Made by a program: the position numbers and the translations under genes
Notes under the pieces: generated by a model
Told to the model about the DNA's origin: nothing
The model's input: only the letters and a program-made list of their open reading frames with translations
Database searches by the model: none
DNA from: Clostridiales bacterium
Lineage (GTDB): Bacteria > Bacillota > Clostridia > Peptostreptococcales > Anaerovoracaceae
Direction of reading: 5' to 3'
NCBI GenBank assembly: GCA_015058215.1
Contig: SVCU01000009.1
Span: forward strand, 1 to 64,000
Length of the DNA stretch: 64,000 nucleotides
Shown here: positions 35,280 through 42,800 of the stretch, one piece after another
Layout: each line of letters starts with the position of its first letter
Numbering within the stretch: position 1 is the first letter of the stretch

Positions 35280-36140
35280 TTACAGAGCAAGGACTTCCTC
35301 GCGGCTGAGGCCGGTGATCTTGCAAATGGTTTCGGCAGAGATCCCTTCTGCTTTCATGCCGGCAGCCGAAGCGCGGATCCCTTCCTCGCGGCCTTCTGTC
35401 AAACCGGCGGCAAGGCCATCTTCATGTCCTTCGGCATAGCCGCACCGGGTATAGACTTCACGGAATTCGTCATCGTTCAAATAGCGGAATAGCATGGTGC
35501 GCATCTCCCCTTCGTGTTGCTTTAAGAAAGAGGTGAGCAGGCCTTCGGTCTTGCAGTCACGGATGGCCAATTCGATGGAACGTTCCAGCGACAATCCTTC
35601 CGCGCGGCAGCTGCGGATCCGGTGCAGCAGAAAACTGTAGCCCTGCAGGTTCTTACAGCGCTTCAGCATGGCCGCTCCGAGAGGATAGTTGATGTTGAAG
35701 CAGGTGACTTCCAACTCCAATTTTGGCCGTCTGTTACTGCGAAAGCTGCGGGAAAGGTGCAGCACCTTCTGCTCGGGGAAGGGGTCTTTGCCTGTATAGA
35801 AGACGAAGAACTCCGGTTCCGGGAGAAGGACCTCTTTCTTTTGGTAGACTGTATCTTTTGGCACTATTATACCATAGGTTTTGGCACAGTACAGCAAAAA
35901 TCGAAGAGGCATGTTGAAATTGACGGTGGACTGGTGTTCCAGAAAGACGATGAGCCGGTCGTTGAGAAGGAACGAGATGTCGTTCTTGCGGCGGTCAAAA
36001 ATTTCGGATTCCAGTGTGGTCAGCTTCAAATCTGAGCAAGACTTCTTCGGAAAAAGCATTTGGAAAGAACGGTACTTTGGTGTACAATAAAACTGGTGCA
36101 GCAACGCGGCAGATAGATCCTCAAACCTGCAGCACGGCAC
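35280..36140 (-). CDS. Rpn family recombination-promoting nuclease / PD-(D/E)XK transposase-like, N-terminus shortened
   Basis: Up to 286 residues. The core matches Rpn/PDDEXK-type proteins: TLESEIFDRRKNDISFLLND, RLIVFLEHQSTVNFNMPLRF with the catalytic-type ExQ, and LPEPEFFVFYTGKDPFPEQK. The C-terminal tail (GYAEGHEDGLAAGLTEGREE) is the helical repeat common in these proteins. Family members usually have about 25 more residues between the N-terminal YKxxxFxxLF-like segment and the TLE motif; here they are missing. The first ~27 codons also overlap a good promoter for the opposite gene. The true start may be 36059 or the gene may be decaying. Confidence 0.6.
   Translation of the reverse strand: MPCCRFEDLSAALLHQFYCTPKYRSFQMLFPKKSCSDLKLTTLESEIFDRRKNDISFLLNDRLIVFLEHQSTVNFNMPLRFLLYCAKTYGIIVPKDTVYQKKEVLLPEPEFFVFYTGKDPFPEQKVLHLSRSFRSNRRPKLELEVTCFNINYPLGAAMLKRCKNLQGYSFLLHRIRSCRAEGLSLERSIELAIRDCKTEGLLTSFLKQHEGEMRTMLFRYLNDDEFREVYTRCGYAEGHEDGLAAGLTEGREEGIRASAAGMKAEGISAETICKITGLSREEVLAL
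36060..36088 (+). promoter_or_regulatory. Promoter of the DUF2130 gene
   Basis: TTGGAA (36060-36065), 17-base spacer, TACAAT (36083-36088), about 70 bases upstream of the DUF2130 start codon and inside the 5' part of the opposite Rpn-type frame. Confidence 0.6.
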
Positions 36141-36161
36141 CGGAAAGGGAGGAACCCCATC

Positions 36162-36216
36162 ATGCAGGAAATCAAATGCCCTAACTGCGGCGAAGTGTTT
36201 CAGGTAGACGAATCCG
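36162..36216 (+). pseudogene. N-terminal fragment of a DUF2130 protein, split by a mobile element
   Basis: The ATG at 36162 with GGGAGG 9 bases upstream starts MQEIKCPNCGEVFQVDES, the zinc-finger-like N-terminus of DUF2130 proteins. The reading frame then runs into foreign sequence and stops at 36332 after 56 codons. The rest of the gene resumes in frame at about 46271 (QADESGYQQIAQQIRDKEF), 10 kb away. The shared DES codons lie in the duplicated att core. Confidence 0.85.
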
Positions 36217-36237
36217 CATATACGTTACCGACATATC
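36201..36237. other. attL of the integrated element
   Basis: CAGGTAGACGAATCCG (36201-36216) matches CAGGCAGATGAATCCG at the right end (46274-46289), 14 of 16 bases. On the element side is ACGTTACCGACATATC (36222-36237), whose inverted copy GATATGTCGGTTTCGT lies at 46257-46272. Joined, the two element ends give a ~54-base dyad centred on GAATCC, as expected for an attP of a large serine integrase. Confidence 0.75.
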
Positions 36238-36246
36238 GGGGCAAAA

Positions 36247-36834
36247 TTATATCCGCAGAAAAATCTCCAGCTCGAAAGTTTCTAAGCCTTTCTTCCTTCC
36301 CTTTCTCGATCCTGGAGCCGTCAGCGGTGTAGCGCCTGTAAACTCAATGCGATCTATGATCGTGCGCAGCAGTTTGTTCTTTTGAGGCACTGTCATATCA
36401 TCGGTTCGCAGCGCGGCGATTGCTTGCTTTAGGGTGATTGAGCGTTCTTCGTAGTTCACGCTTTTCGGGATCTTTGCCTTTGCTGTTCTGATCTGATTTG
36501 TTAAGTCCTCCATCTTTTCCCGTAGCGCCGAGTTCCGGCGGTCGAACAACTCCTGCGTGTACTTCCCGGTTTCAAGCAGCTCGTACTGTTTTTCTTCTTG
36601 ATCCTTCAGTCCCTCCAGCTTTTGCTCCAGGTTCTGTATAATACGCTGCTGGATTTTTACCGAGTCGCCGTCCCCGTTCCGCGCCTTTGCTTCCAGTGCT
36701 GGGAGTTCTTCTTCCTCCAACGCCTTGATAACACTTTCAAACAGTACGTCTGCTGACGCTGACATGAAGCATCTGTGTGGCCTGTTCGTGCACTCGAATC
36801 TGTCAGTGGCGTGTGGGTACGGATGAATAACCAT
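36247..36834 (-). pseudogene. Large serine recombinase (integrase), C-terminal remnant
   Basis: 195 residues from the C-terminal half of a large serine recombinase: the end of the zinc-ribbon region (DRFECTNRPHRCFMSASADV, LFESVIKALEEEELPALEAK), the long coiled coil that mediates synapsis (RIIQNLEQKLEGLKDQEEKQ ... MEDLTNQIRTAKAKIP) and the terminal domain (KLLRTIIDRIEFTGATPL ... LETFELEIFLRI). The catalytic resolvase domain and most of the DNA-binding domain are gone. The frame closes at 36868-36870, and the opposite strand immediately becomes the truncated phage gene, so a deletion joined the two near 36835-36868. It ends 10 bases from the attL arm. Confidence 0.75.
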
Positions 36835-39800
36835 ACAGACGCTTCGCAGAAAACCTGGACAGCGCCATTAGAAAACTGCCGCGACACCCCGGGATTGCTT
36901 ATCGCAACCTGACATTTGATTTTTCGCTTGGCGGTATCGATGCGCAGAACAAGTTCTTGGCGGATCACGCAGAGGGTAAAATTGTGCGCTACAAGGCGTT
37001 CACTTCTGCATCTAAAACCGCAGACGGTCATCCGCTTGACGGTGAGCTGATCGTAAACATGGTTCTCGAAGGAGAAAATGCCGCTGACTTGGAAGGCATC
37101 GGTATGCAGTCTGAGCAAGAGGTACTTTTCCCCAGGAAGACCGCGTTTATTGTCACTAAGCAGACCATCGGCGCGGATGGTAAACCTTTGATCTATGCAA
37201 AGGAGGTAACAAAGAATGAACAGAAACGAACTGAAGGAAAGCCTGAAAGGGATCCTGGCAGAGGATCGGGGCAAGGCCCCGGCTTATCACAGCCCGATCT
37301 GCAACGAGTGCAGACATCACAGGAAGGGAACTCTGTGGTGCGAGAAGCACAAGGAATGGATTCCCGAAGAGGTTCTGGACGGAGAGGCGGACTGCAAGGA
37401 GTATCTGAAGAAGTAAAATTCTCCATGAAGATCGACACCACGGATCTGCACGACAATGCGCCTGAGATCATCAGCAACTTGAAGACCAGGGCACTATCGA
37501 GCAAGTATTATAACCGTGGGAAATTCGCATCTTACACCGCAGAACGGCTGCAGCGCGAGCTCAATTACTCTTTCGCAAAGGGCCACAAGGACTACGCAAA
37601 GAGCTACATCGCCTGGGTAGATCCTGACGATTTCCTGTACGCGACCACAAGCTCTGCAGAGCAGCGCGAGTGGCTGAGAAGCGAATCCACCGACCTGGAT
37701 TTGGAACGGCTCCGCAAGGAAAGCCAGCCGATCTACTTGCACGTAGACTTTGAAACAGGCAGAATCGTAGGTCACGAAGGCCGACATCGCATGATCGCGC
37801 TGAAAAACGCTGGCGTTGAAAAAGTAGCTGTCATCTTGGACGCAAGAAACGACGACAGGTACAACACCAAACCGATTGAATGGATGAAGATTCACGGCCA
37901 GCGCTTTGGCGAGGGCCAAGTTGGAGCCGGCTTCTCCGTAATGGACGTGCTTCCTCTGTCTGAACGCTATGCCGATGCAGTCAAGAAGCTGTTCTCCGAG
38001 ACTGAAGGTAGCGTGCAGTTCTCCATGAAGGACAGTGACTACCTGGCTGCCGTAAAACGCGGCGACATGGAAACCGCACAGAAGATGGTGGACGAGGCTG
38101 CAAAGAACGCTGGGTACACAGAAGAGGTTTTCCACGGCATGGGAGATCGATACAATGTTTATAAGTCTGGGGATGGGCAATATGGCGCGGGTGTGTACTT
38201 TACATACTCTAAAGACATTGCCGATGGCTATGGCCCTGTTGTAGATCGTCTCTATGTAAAGGTTGGCCAAATCGCAGACTACGACAATGCCTACAAGATT
38301 CTTGGCATGAAAGACAATCAGACAATGGACGAGTTCGCGCAGTTCCTCGGGTTCCCTGGTTTTGATGAAATGATCAACGATTGGGATAACGACCCAACGA
38401 ACATTGAAAGCAATCCAGAGCTGGTTGAACTTCTCAAGAACGAAGGGTTTGAGGGGTTCGTTGACGATGGAAACAACGGGTTTGTTCTGTGGGATTTTGA
38501 AGGCATTGAATACCGAATCAAATCTGCCGAACCTGTTACCTACGACGACAACGGCAATGTGATCCCCCTGTCCAAACGGTTTGACAGTGGCAACCCCGAC
38601 ATCCGCTTCTCCATGAAGGACTCCGACGGCAACAAGCTGAGCAAGGCCCAGGTTGAATACTTCCGCAACAGTAAGGTTCGTGATCGCGATGGCAATCTGC
38701 TCAAGCTGTATCACGGTACCGAAAGCTTCGGCTTCACTGTGTTGGATTTCTCCAAGTCTGACGATGGGACCTCTTTCTTCATGACTGATGATCCGACTAT
38801 GGCGGAAAGCTATTCCGGTACAGACAAGGTTAGATCCGTTGTCTCTCCTGATAGAAGCAACCATCCTGACCCTTATGCAATTCCCCTTGCTGACGCTGTG
38901 GATGAATACAACAGGCTCATTGATGGCAATGTTACTCTGCTTGATACGGCGGAAAAGCTGCATGAGTGGGCGGATAAGTGCCTGACCCGGACGCGCAAAG
39001 AGATTAGAGAAACGACGGAGACTATCGGCAGGCTGAAAGAAGCCACGTTTGACGGAAAGTACGCCGCCTATGTTTCGGAAGCTCTGGAGGCTCTGGATCC
39101 AGTCCGCGTTGTCTACGAAAAGGCCAAAGCAGCCATTACTGCTGAAGAAATGGACGCGGCTCACGATGCTATGCTTCGGATAAGAGAGCACGATCTACGG
39201 CGCAAAGTTGATAACGCAAACGTTTTTTATTGGAACATTCGCATCAATCTGCACTTCTTCCAAGCCGCACAGGATTTCCACCAGGCAGCTAAAGCTCTCC
39301 GAGCTGCTGAAAGCGGCGAGAGCCTCATTGCGGCCAAGAACAATTATGTATTTAGCGAGCAGGTTCTTCGCGAAGATCTGGAAAACCAGTACCAATACGC
39401 AGACGAAGCAGAAGAAGGCAACTACGAGCTGTACGCCAACCTGGTGAACCCGCTGATCGTGGATGCGCACGGTGCTTACTGGAACCATCTTTGGAATTGG
39501 TCGAAAGCTGCCCATCTCAAAGAACAAGACGTTGAGGTGAAACGTGCAGATGATGCGTTCCGTCTGTATCGAAAAGCGACAAATAAAGAGATCCCCGCCG
39601 CTGCTGTTTATTTTAACGGCCATAACGAGGATAGGGATCCCAAGAGCCTTCTCCCTCTCATGTTGGATAAAGCGAATTACGCTATAGACATCCAAACGGA
39701 AAGCCGCTTCAAGACTCGCGACATTGCTACATGGGCGAAGAGAAACGGCTACGACGGCGTTGTTTTCAGAAACATTGTTGACTATGGCGCTAATGGTTAC

Positions 39801-42800
39801 GGCGAAGAACCAGCTACCGTTGTTGTCGCATTCGACAGCAACCAGGTAAAGGCTGCAGACAACCTGAACCCGACCACAGATCCTGACATTCGCTTCAGCA
39901 TGAAGGCTCCCGTCGAAGAGACCAAGAACCTGATCGCGTTGCACAATCTGTCCGAAGACAAACTGCTGAAAGCGCTGAACCTTGGCGGTTTCCCGATGCC
40001 GAGTATCGCAGTAACGAAGACTGACATTCCACACACCAACTTTGGCGACATTACTCTGGTTATGAACAAGAGTACCATTGACCCGAAGGCAAGCAAGAAG
40101 AATACTGTGTACTCTGCAGACGCATGGACTCCTACGTTCCCTCAGATCGAGTACGAGGCTGACAGGGCGGTGGAAGGACGTATCTCTGACAAATACTATG
40201 CTCTGCAGCGAAAGTACGGCAGCGAGCTTGTACGGCCCCTGTACGGCTATGCAAATTACCTGGGCGATGAACTGAATCGTTACGGCGGAGAAGAAGGTAT
40301 CATCAATCGACATCTCGACGACACCGGGATGATGCAGGTTTACCTGGCAGATAGCGGCAAGGAACCCGTGCAGGAAATCAAGAAGGAGATTGTAACGCGC
40401 CTGGATAAGAACGCGACCGATAAGTACGACTACCTGATCGATAACCTGGGCGAAGATGTTGTTCGTGACCTTGTTGTACATGGTGATGAAACGCCTGCGG
40501 CAGCAAGAAAACGTTGGATGGAAGAACACGGCGAAGCCTTGCAGGTCGCATACCGTGGCTATCTTATCGAAAACGGCCTTGCTCAGGATGTTGCTGACCA
40601 GGTTATGGATGCGATCAAACCTGGCGAAATGGTTCGTGATGTTGTTTCTGCTCGTAACTACCTGAAGACGGGCGCTGAAACTACCAGAACCGAAATCGAC
40701 AGTGCGGCGACCAACGAAGCGATCCGTAAGGCCGCTGGCAAAGGTTACGAATCGTGGCTGCGTGACCTGTTCAGCGGAGTAGTTGCTGATACCGGCATCT
40801 ATAACAACAAGGATCTGTTTACTCCGTCTGGCAATCGCCGCAGCTTCAAGCAGACCCATTATCCCGTGACCCTGGAGAATATCGCCAAGGCAATGGCTGA
40901 ACAGAACGACGGTAACACCAAGAACGTTTCCGGCTTCTACGGTGTGAAATCTCTGCGAGCTGGTACTGCAAAGCGCTTCGCAAGTATCAAAGAAATGCAC
41001 GAGTACAAAGGCCGTTTGAAACACCTGACCCAAGAAGAGGCCGACGCGATTACGGATGCGCTGCACGCGCGAATGAATGCGCTGATCACCAAGATCCTGG
41101 ACACCAAGAAGCGCGGAGCCTACTCCAACGACTTTATGGCTTATGACTCCATCGGTAATATGCTCATGGAAGCTTCTGAATTGAAGACCAAGAGCATTGA
41201 TAGCATCAGCAAACTGTGCAAAGAATGGCACTACGATCTGAATAACGGCATTGTTGCCGAGATCAGAGACCTGCTGTTCGATGTGGCACAGATGCCGGTG
41301 AACATCTTCGAGGCGAAGCCTGAACGAGCAGTGCGGTTTGACGAGGTCCTTGCTGCGGTAATTCCTGACAATTCCTCCGACAACCTGCGTGCTGGCCTGG
41401 AAAATGCCGGCGTTAAGGTGATGGAATACGCTGCCGGTGACAATGATACGAGACTCAACCTGATTAACAGTGTAGACGACGCGAAGTTCTCCCTGAAAGG
41501 CTCCAGCGACCTGCTGAAGGAAAACGCCAAGCTGCGCGAAGTGAACGCAGCCCTGCGTGAGCAGTTCAAGACCACCAAGTTCGCCAAGGTGGACAAGGCA
41601 GCCCTGGACAAGTTCACGAAGCAGCTGCTGAAGGACTACTACAGCGGCAGCGACATCAACGAGGTTCGCAGCTCCCTGGACGAAGTGTACAGCTACATTG
41701 CCAACGGCGAAGACGGCCAGCCTCCTGTATGGAGCGAAGTGCAGCGCAGGGCCTACGACGTAGCTCTGGAAGTTCTTGAAGGCGCGTCTGCCCTGGACGA
41801 TGCAATGTACCAGGAATACAAGCCCCTGCGCGAACAGATGCGTACTATGGGCCTGACCCTGGACAAGCGCTATGAGCATGACCTGATCGGCTACGAGGAT
41901 CTGAACGAGTTCCGCAAGGCAAACTTTGGCCGGATCAAGATGGTGTCCAACGGCGTTCCCGTGGACGTTGCATACTCCGAGCTGGCACAGATGTACCCTG
42001 AGTTCTTCGACGAAAGCCAGTACACCAACCAGGCGGAACAGCTCTCTCACATCGAAGAAGTGCTGATGGCCATGCAGCCCCAGGAAGTGAACCCGTTCGA
42101 TCACGACATGCGCGAAGCTGCAACCTGGATGGCTCAGGACATCGTAGAACGGTTCTTCGAGCTGCCCCAGGCCAAGCCTACCTTTGCTGACAAGGCAGAA
42201 CGTAAGCTGACCATGCAGAAGATCCACGACGCAGGGAAGCTGCAGAAGGTGCGCGAACAGAGCCAGGCGAAGATCCGCCGGATCATCGAAGCTAACCGCG
42301 AGAAAGTAGCCGAAGTACGCAGCAAGGAACGCCAGAAGCGGGACGATGCCGTACGTAAGGTGAAAGAGCATTACCGCGAGAAGGACGCAAAGGCCAGAGA
42401 AAGCAGAGCAGCCAGAGATCTGCGCGACAAGATCATTCGCCACACCGGCGAACTGAGCGCAAAGCTGATTGCCAACACCGACAAGAAGCACATCCCTGAG
42501 CAGCTGAAACCTGCGGTCGTAGAACTGCTGCAGAGCATCAACCTGGAAAGCAACTACACCTACGATCCTGCTACTGACTCTTACAAGAAGAATGACCTGG
42601 GCCTTCCCACTCGCAGAACCAAGGCGTTCGCAGCGCTGAAGGAGCTGTACCAGCAGATGGCAACTGAACTGGTCATTGACCCTGATCTGATGGGCGACGA
42701 TGGCTTCTTGAGCAAGGTAGCTGCGCTGGCAGACAAGCGGATCGTAGACATGAACCTGGCCGAACTGGAAACTGTCTGGAACGCCGTTCGCGGCATTGAA

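Noticed and set aside
36162..36332. 56-codon plus-strand frame as a genuine small gene
   Set aside because: Its first 18 codons are the start of the split DUF2130 gene and the rest is antisense to the recombinase remnant.
38025..41500. CRISPR-like or tandem DNA repeats suggested by recurring FSMK coding segments
   Set aside because: Similarity is at protein level in widely spaced linkers; nucleotide spacing is irregular and there are no spacers.
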